Shown: positions 51,455 through 61,288 of the stretch, one piece after another
How positions within the stretch are numbered: position 1 is the stretch's first letter
Layout: every line of letters begins with the position of its first letter
NCBI RefSeq assembly: GCF_009792235.1
Contig: NZ_CP046973.1
Coordinates: 806,001-870,000, forward strand
Reading direction: 5' to 3'
Length of the DNA stretch: 64,000 bases
From: Microcystis aeruginosa FD4
Lineage (GTDB): Bacteria > Cyanobacteriota > Cyanobacteriia > Cyanobacteriales > Microcystaceae
Notes under the pieces: generated by a model
Database searches by the model: none
Told to the model about the DNA's origin: nothing
Seen by the model: the letters and a program-made list of their open reading frames with translations, nothing else
Position numbers and translations under genes: made by a program

Positions 51455-52819
51455 ATGAATTGGCTCAAACAAGGAAAATGGATCGCGGGAGGTTTCGGGC
51501 TAACTGTCTTATTGATGGGAACTATTAGCCTAGTTTCCTATCGCAATACCCTCGCCCTGCGTCAGCGCGCTGCCGAGGTGGAAGTTACCTACGAGATCAT
51601 CGATAATCTCAGTAATCTTTACGCTAACATGGCCGTGGCCGAATCGGGAAGAAGGGGTTATATTAAAACTGGCAGCCCCAGTGAATTAGGTCGTCATCGT
51701 CGAGCGATCGCTTTGATGCAATCTAACTGGCAACTCCTGGCCAAACAATTAGAAAACGGCACGGATTTCGAGCGGGAAATGGTGGCTCAGATCGGGGATT
51801 TAATGTATCGGCGAATTGTTCTATTTAATCAATCGATCGCCACCTATAAATCCGATCAATCCGATGATATTTCCCAAGATGCAATCACGGTTAAAAGTGT
51901 CGAGTTTCGGGATAAGTTTCAAAATCTTCTTACCTATTTACAAGCTAGTCAGAAAAGGAATTTAAGAATTAGCATCGCTAGTTCTAGGGATAGTATTCGC
52001 GAAAATTCTCTGTTGGGTTTACTGGGAACTTTTACTAGCTTTGGAATTATTTGCGGAGTTTATTTTTTAGTTTTTTGGCAAGAGAAACGGCGACAAAAAA
52101 GTGAGAAAATCCACCAGTTATTACTACAGGAAAAAGAACTTTCCGATCTAAAAATTCAGCTTTTTTCCATGATATCTCATGAGTTTAGAACCCCTTTAAC
52201 CGTGATTTTTTCTGCCTCGCAGTTATTAGAAAATGGCTTAAAAGATGCCGATCAGTCTAGCAGAAAAAACCTATATAGAATCCAGTCTTCTGTCAAGCTA
52301 ATGAATCAATTCTTAACAGATATTTTGATTTTAACTAGGGCAGAATCTGGGAATCTCAGTTGTCAACTAGAGCCGCTCGATATTGAAGCTTTTTGTTTAA
52401 ATTTAGTCGAGGACTTTCAATTTATCAATAAAAATAATACACCGATTAAATTTGTCAGCGAGGGATTGATGATTCGTCCCTATCTAGATGAGAAACTGCT
52501 CTACTCGATTTTAAGTAATTTACTCTTAAATGCGATTAAATATTCCCCCACAGGAGCAGGGATTAGTTTGATTTTGGGGAAAGATAGCGATCGCATTGTT
52601 TTTCAAGTCCGGGATCACGGGATCGGCATTGCCGAGGAAGATAGAGGTAAGATCTATGAACCCTTTTATCGGGGTCAGAATGTGGAAAATATTATCGGTA
52701 CGGGATTGGGGTTAGCAGTGGTTAAAAAATGCGTCGAACTCCACGGTGGCGAAATCGCCCTAGATAGCCAAGTGGGTGAGGGAACAAGCTTTACCGTCAA
52801 ACTGCCCATTTCACCCTAG
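51455..52819 (+). CDS. CHASE3-type sensor histidine kinase
   Basis: 454 residues from the ATG at 51455. It has an N-terminal helix (about 8-28), a helical CHASE3-like sensor (SYRNTLALRQRAAEVEVTYEIIDNLSNLYANMAVAESGRRGY shown in parts), a second helix (about 188-208), the H-box SMISHEFRTPLTV, the N-box LLLNAIKYSPTG, DHGIGI and GTGLGLAVVKKC. It would phosphorylate a response regulator, most likely the divergent frameshifted one. The signal is unknown. Confidence 0.9.
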   Translation: MNWLKQGKWIAGGFGLTVLLMGTISLVSYRNTLALRQRAAEVEVTYEIIDNLSNLYANMAVAESGRRGYIKTGSPSELGRHRRAIALMQSNWQLLAKQLENGTDFEREMVAQIGDLMYRRIVLFNQSIATYKSDQSDDISQDAITVKSVEFRDKFQNLLTYLQASQKRNLRISIASSRDSIRENSLLGLLGTFTSFGIICGVYFLVFWQEKRRQKSEKIHQLLLQEKELSDLKIQLFSMISHEFRTPLTVIFSASQLLENGLKDADQSSRKNLYRIQSSVKLMNQFLTDILILTRAESGNLSCQLEPLDIEAFCLNLVEDFQFINKNNTPIKFVSEGLMIRPYLDEKLLYSILSNLLLNAIKYSPTGAGISLILGKDSDRIVFQVRDHGIGIAEEDRGKIYEPFYRGQNVENIIGTGLGLAVVKKCVELHGGEIALDSQVGEGTSFTVKLPISP

Positions 52820-53096
52820 TTCCAGCTTGAGCGGTCTAAAGATTACAAAATGTAACTTTCTTTCTTCCGAAACAGGACGAAAGCAACGGAGAATTTTTAT
52901 CTTCTAGATAAATCGATCGCAAAGTCCAATCTCGATCGACCCTAAAACCACCACCAGTGCCTTATCGCGGCTGGAATTAGTCCAAAATCAACTCACTTCG
53001 GGTTGATGGCATCGAAATTTTAGGCAAAAATAGGGCTTTTACCGTCAAAAAAGCCTACATTTTGGCTATTTACCCCCCGGTTGACCCCTGATTTTT
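52820..53096. other. Spacer upstream of psb27
   Basis: No gene or repeat array recognised. A short TCGATCGCAAAG / CTCGATCGAC stretch carries HIP1-like cores. Confidence 0.5.
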
Positions 53097-53112
53097 GCAG
53101 TCAGTTGACTGC
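53097..53112 (+). promoter_or_regulatory. Inverted repeat upstream of psb27
   Basis: GCAGTCA-GT-TGACTGC, perfect 7-base arms, ends 68 bases before the psb27 ATG. It is a candidate operator or leader hairpin. Confidence 0.4.
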
Positions 53113-53180
53113 CCTGGGGAACTGGTCACGGTTTCCTGATAGGATAAGGTGACTTGGGATTAACTTATGGTGTTGAAAAT

Positions 53181-53582
53181 ATGTCTCTAAAACCTTACAT
53201 TTCTCGCTTATTAGCTTTGGTTCTCGTCCTGGTAATCGGATTGATGGGTTGTTCTGGTAGTTCGGGGTTAACGGGCAATTATGGACAGGATACCCTGACG
53301 GTGATTGAAACTTTAACCACAGCCCTTGATTTAGTCAAAGATGACCCGAATAAAGCGGCAGTTGAGTCGCAAGCAAAGGAACAAATCAACGATTACATCT
53401 CCCTCTACCGACGAGATAAAAAATCCGGGGGTTTGCGTTCTTTCACTACTATGCAAACAGCCTTAAACTCTCTAGCTGGTTATTATACCGCCTACGGTTC
53501 CCGTCCCATCCCCGACAAACTCAAACAACGTTTAAAACAAGAATTTAAACAGGTGCAATTCTCTCTCCAGAAAGGAATTTAG
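53181..53582 (+). CDS. psb27: Photosystem II assembly lipoprotein Psb27
   Basis: 133 residues from the ATG at 53181, chosen because MSLKPYISRLLALVLVLVIG is a clean lipoprotein signal; an in-frame ATG nine codons upstream is less likely. The lipobox ends at Cys24 (LMGC). The mature four-helix domain (GNYGQDTLTVIETLTTALDL to QFSLQKGI) matches Psb27, a lumenal factor bound to CP43 that protects photosystem II assembly intermediates before manganese loading. Confidence 0.93.
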   Translation: MSLKPYISRLLALVLVLVIGLMGCSGSSGLTGNYGQDTLTVIETLTTALDLVKDDPNKAAVESQAKEQINDYISLYRRDKKSGGLRSFTTMQTALNSLAGYYTAYGSRPIPDKLKQRLKQEFKQVQFSLQKGI

Positions 53583-53602
53583 ATACAGTGATCAGTTATC
53601 AG

Positions 53603-53777
53603 GGGTGAATCTCACGTTTGTGACTTTCTCTCACCTATTGGTGAGCAGCAGAAGTTATTCAAAGAGGGCGAATGCAATTCGCCCCTACAATAAACAATAT
53701 CATCGGGCCAATGGTAGGGGCGCACCGCGTGCGCCCCAAATATCATCTAGATATTTCGACCAAATTGAGATGCACCC
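53603..53777. mobile_element. MITE family D relative, 175 bp
   Basis: The ends are GGGTGAATCTCA and TGAGATGCACCC. The 8-mer GTTATCAG flanks both ends, but it is also the local heptamer unit, so the duplication is not proven. The interior has GGGCGAATGCAATTCGCCC and GGGGCGCACCGCGTGCGCCCC hairpins. Confidence 0.8.
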
Positions 53778-53863
53778 GTTATCAGTTATCAGTAGAACTC
53801 GACCTAATCAGACCAAATCCGGTTAGACTAGAAATACAAAGCGTATTATAAAAAACTACAAAA

Positions 53864-56233
53864 TTGATTCAAGACGAAACCCTAGAATTATTGGAATGGC
53901 CGCGGCTATGTCAACACCTAGCTACTTTTGCCGCGACTAAACTAGGTGCGATCGCAATTCGTCAATTGCCGTTACCAGAAAGCAAAGAGGAAAGTTTAAA
54001 CCTACTCTGCCAAACCAAAGAAGTTTATAGCTTAGAACAAAAATTGGATAGTCGTCTTTCCTTTGATGGGATTACCGACATCGGCGATGCCCTAGAAAGG
54101 GCGCATCTGGGGGGTTTATTATCGGGACAGGAACTTTTAAATATTGCCACGACTTTAGCGGGAGTGCGACGTTTACGGCGTTTAATTGACGAACAGGAAG
54201 ATATACCAGTTTTAAAAGAGTTAGTAGCCGAAATTCGCACCTATCCAGAGATAGAACAGGAAATACACCGTTGTATCGATGAAGATGGCCGGATATCCGA
54301 TCGCGCTAGTCCTCAATTACGCGAAATTCGGGGACAAATGAAGGTGATTAGAGAGCGAATTTACCGAAAATTACAGGATATCCTGCAAAAACAGGGCGGT
54401 GCTATCCAAGAAGCGGTGATTACCCAAAGAAGCGACCGCTGGGTGATTCCCGTAAAAGCAGCGCAAAAAGAGCAAATACCGGGGATAATTCACGATACTT
54501 CCAGCACAGGGGCGACTTTTTACATTGAACCTCACTCTATCGTTGACCAAGGCAATCAACTGCGGCAATATCGTCGTCTGGAACAAATCGAAGAAGAAAA
54601 AATCCTCCGGCAGTTAAGTAATCTGATCGCCGCAGCTTTTGAGGACTTAGAATATTTACTAGCGATCGCTACTAGGCTCGATCTGGCCACCGCTAGGGCC
54701 CGTTACAGTTTATGGTTAGAGGGTAATCCCCCGCGCTTTATCGATAGTCCAGAAACGATTACTTTGCGGAATTTGCGTCATCCTTTGCTCTGGTGGCAAA
54801 AACACCACGAACAGGGGGGGGAGGTCGTACCAATAAATGTGCAGATTAGCCCAGAAATTCGCGTTGTTGCCATCACCGGACCAAATACCGGCGGAAAAAC
54901 CGTTACTTTAAAAACTCTCGGATTAGCGGCTTTAATGGCGAAAGCGGGCTTGTTTATTCCAGCGCGGGAACCGGTAGAGATACCCTGGTTCGATCAGGTT
55001 TTAGCCGATATCGGGGATGAACAGTCTTTGCAACAGAGTTTATCGACTTTTTCGGGTCACATTCGCCGGATTGTTCGTATTTTAGCGGCTTTAAATCATC
55101 GTTCCTTGGTTTTACTCGACGAGGTGGGAGCAGGTACGGATCCGGCTGAGGGAAGTCCTTTAGCGATCGCTATTTTACAATACCTTGCCGATCATAGTTT
55201 ACTGACGGTGGCTACCACCCACTACGGGGAATTAAAAGCGTTAAAGTATCGAGATTCTCGCTTTGAAAATGCCTCGGTAGAGTTTGATGATCGCACTCTT
55301 TCCCCCACTTATCGACTATTATGGGGCATTCCGGGGCGTTCTAATGCTTTAACTATTGCCCAGCGTTTGGGATTAAGTCCCGAAATTGTGGCCGAAGCGA
55401 GAAATCATCTGGGGGGGTTATCGGAGGATATAAATCAAGTAATTGCTGGTTTGGAAGCGCAAAGACGGGAACAGGAGTTAAAAGCTCAAGAAGCTAGTCA
55501 ATTACTCCAACAAACGGAGAAATTTTATACAGAAGTTTCCACGCGGGCCAATTCTCTACAGGAGAGAGAGCGAGAATTAAAGCGTTATCAGGATCAGGAG
55601 CTACAAAAGGCTTTATTATCAGCAAAAGCTGAGATTAATGACGTTATTCGCCGATTGCAATCAGGAACAAAAACTGGTAAGGATGCCCAAAAAGCCACCG
55701 AGGAATTAACTGCGATCGCAGAAAGGCTATTACCAAAAACGGAAAAAACTAAGGTTAATTATCGTCCGCAAGTGGGGGAAAGGGTACGCTTGCCCAATTT
55801 GGGACAAACTGCCGAAGTTTTAGCAATTTCACCGGAATCAGAGGAGATTTCCCTGCGTTTCGGTATGATGAAGATGACCCTACCCTTAGACCAGATTGAG
55901 TCTTTGGATGGTCAAAAAGTGGAAACTGCGCCAAAACCTGTCAAAAATGTGCCACAAACTCCCACAAAACCCCAGGAGACCCCTTTAATTCGTACTGCTA
56001 ATAATACCGTCGATATTCGCGGTTTAAGGGTGGCAGAGTCAGAAACGGAGATCGAACAAGCGATCGTCCGTGCTACCCCCTCGGGTATATTATGGATTAT
56101 TCACGGTAAAGGTACGGGGAAATTGCGTCAAGGTGTTCACGATTTTTTATCCCGTCATCCCCAAGTAAAACGCTTTCAATTAGCACCCCAAAATGAGGGC
56201 GGTTCGGGGGTAACTATCGCTTATTTAACTTAG
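53864..56233 (+). CDS. mutS2: MutS2-family endonuclease/ATPase
   Basis: 789 residues from a TTG start; no ATG fits the family N-terminus (IQDETLELLEWPRLCQHLATFA). The order is: core and clamp domains, Walker A GPNTGGKT (339-346), VLLDEVGAGTDPAEG, ATTHYGELKALKY, a long coiled coil (about 520-620), and a C-terminal Smr domain (VDIRGLRVAESETEIEQAI and IIHGKGTGKLRQGV). MutS2 suppresses homologous recombination or rescues collided ribosomes; it is not a mismatch-repair MutS. The stop codon TAG forms part of a family A end (TAGGGTCTGCTGAATA). Confidence 0.95.
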   Translation: MIQDETLELLEWPRLCQHLATFAATKLGAIAIRQLPLPESKEESLNLLCQTKEVYSLEQKLDSRLSFDGITDIGDALERAHLGGLLSGQELLNIATTLAGVRRLRRLIDEQEDIPVLKELVAEIRTYPEIEQEIHRCIDEDGRISDRASPQLREIRGQMKVIRERIYRKLQDILQKQGGAIQEAVITQRSDRWVIPVKAAQKEQIPGIIHDTSSTGATFYIEPHSIVDQGNQLRQYRRLEQIEEEKILRQLSNLIAAAFEDLEYLLAIATRLDLATARARYSLWLEGNPPRFIDSPETITLRNLRHPLLWWQKHHEQGGEVVPINVQISPEIRVVAITGPNTGGKTVTLKTLGLAALMAKAGLFIPAREPVEIPWFDQVLADIGDEQSLQQSLSTFSGHIRRIVRILAALNHRSLVLLDEVGAGTDPAEGSPLAIAILQYLADHSLLTVATTHYGELKALKYRDSRFENASVEFDDRTLSPTYRLLWGIPGRSNALTIAQRLGLSPEIVAEARNHLGGLSEDINQVIAGLEAQRREQELKAQEASQLLQQTEKFYTEVSTRANSLQERERELKRYQDQELQKALLSAKAEINDVIRRLQSGTKTGKDAQKATEELTAIAERLLPKTEKTKVNYRPQVGERVRLPNLGQTAEVLAISPESEEISLRFGMMKMTLPLDQIESLDGQKVETAPKPVKNVPQTPTKPQETPLIRTANNTVDIRGLRVAESETEIEQAIVRATPSGILWIIHGKGTGKLRQGVHDFLSRHPQVKRFQLAPQNEGGSGVTIAYLT

Positions 56234-56911
56234 GGTCTGCTGAATAGGTTTTTTGTCGGGTTAGAAGTCAGGAGTCAGTATTCAGGAGACAGGAGTCGGT
56301 CGTCGGTCGTCAGGAGATTATTTTTATTTATTCTTTCCATCCCCCCACTTCCCCACTTCCCCACTTCCCCACTTCCCCACTTCCTATATCATACTTTGTG
56401 CTTTTTGTCAAAAAAACTTTTTTTTTGCAATAAAACTACACAAAAAAAAGATCATCGTTGTGGGTGAAATTGACTAATTTACCCGTCTTAATTAGGATTA
56501 CCTTCTAGGTGTGGCAAGGGTTTCAACCGTTGCTGCCAAAAAAAGCACAAAATAACCCATTATGAAATTCTATCAAATCGCTGTAACCATTGGAACATCG
56601 TCGTTAAATAAAAATCTTTCTCAATTAATTCTTAAGAATTTATAAATATTGCGAAATGTTAATTTAAATATTCTCAAGTTTTTGGAGTCAGTAGATAATT
56701 TTTGCTTATCTTTAGCCAACATTGGGTTAGAAGTCAGAAGTCAGGAGTCGGGAGATAGGGAGATAGGGTTTTGGGGTGTTGGGGTGTTAGGGTTTTAGTT
56801 GAAATTCCCCCACTTCCCTACTTCCCTACTTCCCTACTTCCCTACTTCCCTACTTCCCTACTTCCCCACTTCCCCACTTCCCCACACCCTACACCCTACT
56901 GTGCAGGGGGA
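56234..56911. repeat. Convergent spacer with solo MITE end and composite repeat copy
   Basis: CAGGAGTCAGTATTCAGGAG-type repeats come first, then CCCCACTT units (about 56343-56385). AT-rich unique sequence follows to about 56720. Then GGGGTGTT/AGGGTTTT units, the linker TTTTAGTTGAAATTCCCCCA, and CTTCCCTA and CCCCACTT units to the RND gene (56760-56900). No gene. Confidence 0.85.
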
Positions 56912-59900
56912 TTATTTTCTGGAGAATAAAACGTAAAAACAGGGAATAATAAACAGAGTTAACAGCGTTGCTAAAGACAAACCTGAAAAAACGACAATTC
57001 CTAAAGGTTGCAGGAATTCCCCCCCCTCTCCCAATCCTAAAGCGAGGGGAAATAAACCTAAAACCGTGGTCACGGTAGTCATTAAAATCGGTCGTAAACG
57101 TTGGGGAGCAGCCTTTAAAATGGCTTGTAGTCGAGTAAAACCGAATTCTTGCCGCAATTGATTGGCTAATTCCACCATAATAATCCCGTTATTAACCACA
57201 ATGCCCACCAATAAAACCACCCCGACGATGACAATGGCATTAATCGGGGTTTTGGTCAAATATAGTCCAAAAATTCCCCCCGCTAGGGCCAAAGGAACGG
57301 TTAACATAATCACCAAAGGGTCTATGAGCGAGTTATACTGGACGGCCATGACCACAAAGACTAAAAATACCGATAAACCCGCTAATAAACCCAAAGAACC
57401 CTGAATTTCTCGGTTAGACGTGGCGGCAGCACTGGGTAAAATGCTGATACCATCGGGTAAGGGAGTGGAATTTAAAACCGATTGTACCCCCGCGAGTGCG
57501 TCACTTAATTTCGCCCCCTCGACTAAACTGCCGATAATAATAAAAACTTGACGCTGATTAATTCTCTGGATGACTGCTGGGGTTTTTCCCCCTTCAATCC
57601 TGGCGATATCTGCTAATTTTAAGTCTTCTTGCCTATTGACAAAAATAGGTATTTGTGAGATGTCACTAATTTTTTGCCGCGAGTTGGGGTCCAATTGCAC
57701 CCGGATATCGATTAATCTATCTCCCCGTTGCAGTTGGGTGGGGATTGATCCTTGAATAGCAGTCCTTACCGTTTGTCCCACTGACCGGGTACTCAATCCC
57801 AAACTATTTAAGCGGGTCCAATCGGGTTTAATCTGAATTTCTGGTTGTCTGGGGTCAGCATCGGGACGAAAACGCGCACTAGGGACTTTTTCATCGAGAA
57901 TACTGAGGACTTCTTCACCAGCTTGCTCTAGAGTTTTCCCATCGAGTCCCTGTAACATCACATCCACGTCAGCACCGACGGAGGGAGAGTTATTAAGAAT
58001 AATACCGCGCACTTGACCGGGGGTGAGACGCAAACGCACGTTAACGAGGTTTAATTGCTCTAGTGCTTTGCTCATGCGTTCGATATATGCTTCTGTATTA
58101 GTGCCTTGTTTGAGATTAATCGTACTAGAAGCACGCAAAATATTTTCATTGGTAGTTGTGCCAAAAAGAGAACCGCCACTGGTAGTAAAAATGTACTTAG
58201 TCTCTGGTTGTGATAATAAAATCTTTTCTACTTCCCCCATCACCTGACGGTTAGCATTTAAATTGGTACCGGGGGGAAATTGAGCAAAAAGGTTCACCTG
58301 TCCGGTTTGAATACGACTAAAGACTTCCTGGGGGATATATTGCCAGAGATAGAAACTACTTCCCCCTAAAATTAAAAAGGCCAGCAGGATAACAGGTATT
58401 CTGTAGCGGATGATTTTAGCTAAACAACGACCGTAGAGAATAGTTAAACCTTCTAGACGTTGACTAAAGACTTTTAAGAGCCAAAATCGCTGAATACCAC
58501 TAGAAACCTGCATATTTAACAAACGACTGGCTAACATGGGAACAACGGTTAACGCAGAGAGGAGAGAAGCAGCCACAGCAAAACTGATAGTGAGGATAAT
58601 CTCGTTAAACAGCAGGGAAATAAAACCACCCAGTAATAAAAATGGCAGTATAGAGACGAGATTAGTCGCAGTGGAGGCCAATAAAGCAGATTCTACCTCT
58701 TGGCTGCTATTACGAGCAATTTCTAAAAAATCTTGCTTATTTTGGTTTTGATTAACTTTGAGGGCAATATTTTCCAGCATGACAATGGAATTATCCACCA
58801 CGATACCCACCCCTAGGGCCAATCCTCCCAAACTAAACACATTTATCGATAACCCGAATAACTTCATACAGATGATTGCGACGAGGGTAGAAAGAGGAAT
58901 CGCTAGGGTAATGATAAAAGTCTGTCGTAGGGAACCGAGAAAGACGAATACAGTCAATCCTGCTAGAATTGTCCCCGCTAGTCCCGACGAAACCACGTTA
59001 TTAACCGCGTTTTGGATAAATACAGACTCATCGGTAGTGGTGACGACTTGTATTCCCCCAGTGATTAACCCGGATTTTTTTAATTCGGCAATGCGTTTTT
59101 TGACCCCTTCTACCACAGCAATCGTGTTCGCATTCGGTTGTTTTTGGACGCTAACCCGCACGGCATTTTTTCCATTTAGGGTGACAAAAATTCTTTGTTC
59201 TTCTGTCCCATCGATAACTCTGGCCACATCCCGCAGATAGATTTTTTCTTCGGGATTATTACTATCGGTCAGTGCTAAATCTTGGATATCCGCTACGTTG
59301 TTAAATTTCCCCACCGTGCGGGTTAAAGGTTCCCCGGTTTCTCCCTCTAGTCGGCCCCCAGAGATGTCCTGATTACGTCTTTTTAGGGTGTCTAAAACCT
59401 GATTTAATCCCACTCCTAAAGATTGTAATCGCTGCAGGTCAATATTAACTTGAATTTCTTCTCTAACTCCCCCAATCACGTCCACCACTGCCACTCCTTC
59501 CACAAATCCTAATTCTCTCCCTAATTCTTCATCAGCAAATAATCTTAAATCTTTTAGGGGTAGGGTATCAGAAACGAGAGCGAATTCATAGACGGGTAAA
59601 CGAGAGGGTTCAAATTTGTTTAAGCGCGGTTCCTCAATAATATCGGGTAAATTTTGTCGGACACGATTAAAACTTTCGGTAGCTTCATTTAAAGCAACAT
59701 TTAAATCTCCCCCCGGTTGAAAAAATAAATCTACTCGCATCCTTCCCTCGCGAGTTTCTGAATAAACTTGCACTACTCCCTCGGTGGCACTCATTCCTTC
59801 TTCTAGGGGTTTAGTTACTTCTTCGAGAATAACTTCCGGGGAAACTCCCGGGACATTCATTCTTAAACTAATGCGGGGATAAGTGATAGAAGGAAGCAAA

Positions 59901-60016
59901 TCTACTTGTAACCGATTTAGAAAAAAAAGACCGATGATGATAACTGCTATAGTTAACATCAATACTCCTATGTGACGACGAATTGACAGACCGCTTAGGG
60001 AGATTTTTTCTGACAT
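56912..60016 (-). CDS. RND-family efflux permease (AcrB/HAE1-like)
   Basis: 1034 residues with the 12-helix duplicated layout: a first helix (about 15-33), a large periplasmic loop, helices 2-6, and the same again. Seen are LPSITYPRISLRMNVPGVSP after helix 1, LGVGIVVDNSIVMLEN in helix 4 (proton-relay Asp present in VDNS), and LVGIVVNNGIIMVELAN in the second half. It would export hydrophobic compounds with a membrane-fusion protein and a TolC-like channel, neither of which is adjacent. A CzcA metal-type function is less likely because the helix 4 signature is HAE1-like. Confidence 0.9.
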   Translation of the reverse strand: MSEKISLSGLSIRRHIGVLMLTIAVIIIGLFFLNRLQVDLLPSITYPRISLRMNVPGVSPEVILEEVTKPLEEGMSATEGVVQVYSETREGRMRVDLFFQPGGDLNVALNEATESFNRVRQNLPDIIEEPRLNKFEPSRLPVYEFALVSDTLPLKDLRLFADEELGRELGFVEGVAVVDVIGGVREEIQVNIDLQRLQSLGVGLNQVLDTLKRRNQDISGGRLEGETGEPLTRTVGKFNNVADIQDLALTDSNNPEEKIYLRDVARVIDGTEEQRIFVTLNGKNAVRVSVQKQPNANTIAVVEGVKKRIAELKKSGLITGGIQVVTTTDESVFIQNAVNNVVSSGLAGTILAGLTVFVFLGSLRQTFIITLAIPLSTLVAIICMKLFGLSINVFSLGGLALGVGIVVDNSIVMLENIALKVNQNQNKQDFLEIARNSSQEVESALLASTATNLVSILPFLLLGGFISLLFNEIILTISFAVAASLLSALTVVPMLASRLLNMQVSSGIQRFWLLKVFSQRLEGLTILYGRCLAKIIRYRIPVILLAFLILGGSSFYLWQYIPQEVFSRIQTGQVNLFAQFPPGTNLNANRQVMGEVEKILLSQPETKYIFTTSGGSLFGTTTNENILRASSTINLKQGTNTEAYIERMSKALEQLNLVNVRLRLTPGQVRGIILNNSPSVGADVDVMLQGLDGKTLEQAGEEVLSILDEKVPSARFRPDADPRQPEIQIKPDWTRLNSLGLSTRSVGQTVRTAIQGSIPTQLQRGDRLIDIRVQLDPNSRQKISDISQIPIFVNRQEDLKLADIARIEGGKTPAVIQRINQRQVFIIIGSLVEGAKLSDALAGVQSVLNSTPLPDGISILPSAAATSNREIQGSLGLLAGLSVFLVFVVMAVQYNSLIDPLVIMLTVPLALAGGIFGLYLTKTPINAIVIVGVVLLVGIVVNNGIIMVELANQLRQEFGFTRLQAILKAAPQRLRPILMTTVTTVLGLFPLALGLGEGGEFLQPLGIVVFSGLSLATLLTLFIIPCFYVLFSRK

Positions 60017-60042
60017 GATTATCTATGGGGGAGAGTGAGAAG

Positions 60043-60298
60043 TTAGGGGTTAGGGTTTTGGGGTTTTGGGGTTTTAGGGTTTTAGGGTTTTGGGGTTTTG
60101 GGGTTTTGGGGTTTTGGGGTTTTGGGGTTTTGGGGTTTTAGGGTTTTAGGGTTTTGGGGTTTTAGTTGAAATTTCCCCATTTCCCCATTTCCCCATTTCC
60201 CCATTTCCCCATTTCCCCATTTCCCCATTTCCCCATTTCCCCATTTCCCCATTTCCCCATTTCCCTGATAACTGCTCACTGATAACTGATAACTGATT
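60043..60298. repeat. Composite repeat tract plus heptamers
   Basis: GGGGTTTT/AGGGTTTT units (about 60048-60160), the linker TTTTAGTTGAAATTTCCCCA, CCCCATTT units (about 60172-60265), then CTGATAA units that end in the NlpC/P60 gene's stop codon. Open frames across it encode only NGEMGKW-type repeats and are not genes. Confidence 0.9.
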
Positions 60299-60974
60299 AA
60301 TTGTGCATAACTCGACCGAAACTCCATAATTTTTGATAATAATGACGACTGACGCTATCCCTATCATCGGTGAGCAGATTTATAGCGATACCATTATTAC
60401 CTGTTTCTTTTCCTGAACTGTGGATATATTGATTATTCCCTAGATATAAAGCCACATGATTAACTCTTTTATCACCAAAGAAAATTAAATCTCCCAGTAG
60501 TAATTCCTCTCGGTTTATTTTTTGACAAAAAGCTTCTTGTTGATAGGAATCCCTCGGCAACCAAATGCCAAAAGTGGCAAAAGCAGCCTGGATTAATCCT
60601 GAACAATCGTAATTAGGTGCAAGGGTTCCCCCCCAGAGATAATGATTGGTACGGTTCATTGCTTCCTGAGTAAAAGTGATAATCTCAGGAATATGTTTTT
60701 CTATTTCTGAACGAGTTAGAGGAATTTTTTGATAAGCTGTGGCGGCTGCCGCAATTGCATCTAAATCTTCTAGAGATAACCAAGCTAAATAATTATCTTC
60801 CCTTAGCTGAATTTGTAGTCCTTTTTCGGTAATTTCTAGGGAAATAAATATTAATTGTCTTCCCTGTTGTGCTTGGGTCGCTAACTCTTGACAACTGGGA
60901 GAATTGTAGAGATTTAAGTCTCTTATACAGAGATATTCCTGGGTGAATGATGGGGTAAGAGAGATGATTTTCAT
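60297..60974 (-). CDS. NlpC/P60 cell-wall peptidase
   Basis: 225 residues. An N-terminal SH3b-like domain (LNLYNSPSCQELATQAQQGRQL to LSLEDLDAI) is followed by the catalytic domain with Cys in YDCSGLIQAAFATFG, His in RVNHVALYLGNNQ and a third polar residue in YIHSSG. This two-domain arrangement matches the Anabaena/Nostoc gamma-D-glutamyl-diaminopimelate peptidases that recycle peptidoglycan peptides. No signal peptide is seen, consistent with cytosolic recycling. Confidence 0.9.
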   Translation of the reverse strand: MKIISLTPSFTQEYLCIRDLNLYNSPSCQELATQAQQGRQLIFISLEITEKGLQIQLREDNYLAWLSLEDLDAIAAAATAYQKIPLTRSEIEKHIPEIITFTQEAMNRTNHYLWGGTLAPNYDCSGLIQAAFATFGIWLPRDSYQQEAFCQKINREELLLGDLIFFGDKRVNHVALYLGNNQYIHSSGKETGNNGIAINLLTDDRDSVSRHYYQKLWSFGRVMHN

Positions 60975-61288
60975 AAAAAATAGATCAGAAGTATATTGAC
61001 AGAAAAAACTGCATTACTAGCCAAAAGCTAAGGTATAAAATCGAGGATTGAATCAGAAAATAAATAAGGAGAATAACCTTAGTTCTGTCATCTTCAAGTT
61101 TCCACCTCTCTTAATTCTTGGCCACAAAGATAATCTAAGACGCATTTTAACCGCCTATCCTTAGATTAACTCAATCTCCCCCAATCCCTTTGCTGTTAAC
61201 TCTTGCCTGTTACCTCTTGCCTTATCTCAACAACCAATTTAAATGTGCGGGCAGCTTAATCTATAACCGAACCGAATCCCTGAAAAAT
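60975..61288. other. Spacer without recognised gene
   Basis: AT-rich. No gene or array seen apart from short CTCTTGCC repeats near 61200. Confidence 0.5.

Noticed and set aside
56912..60016. RND protein as CzcA heavy-metal exporter
   Set aside because: The helix 4 signature is HAE1-like and no metal-binding partner genes are adjacent.
60082..60367. Open frames with NGEMGKW-type peptide repeats
   Set aside because: Translation of the CCCCATTT array. Similar frames at 24438-24647 were rejected for the same reason.
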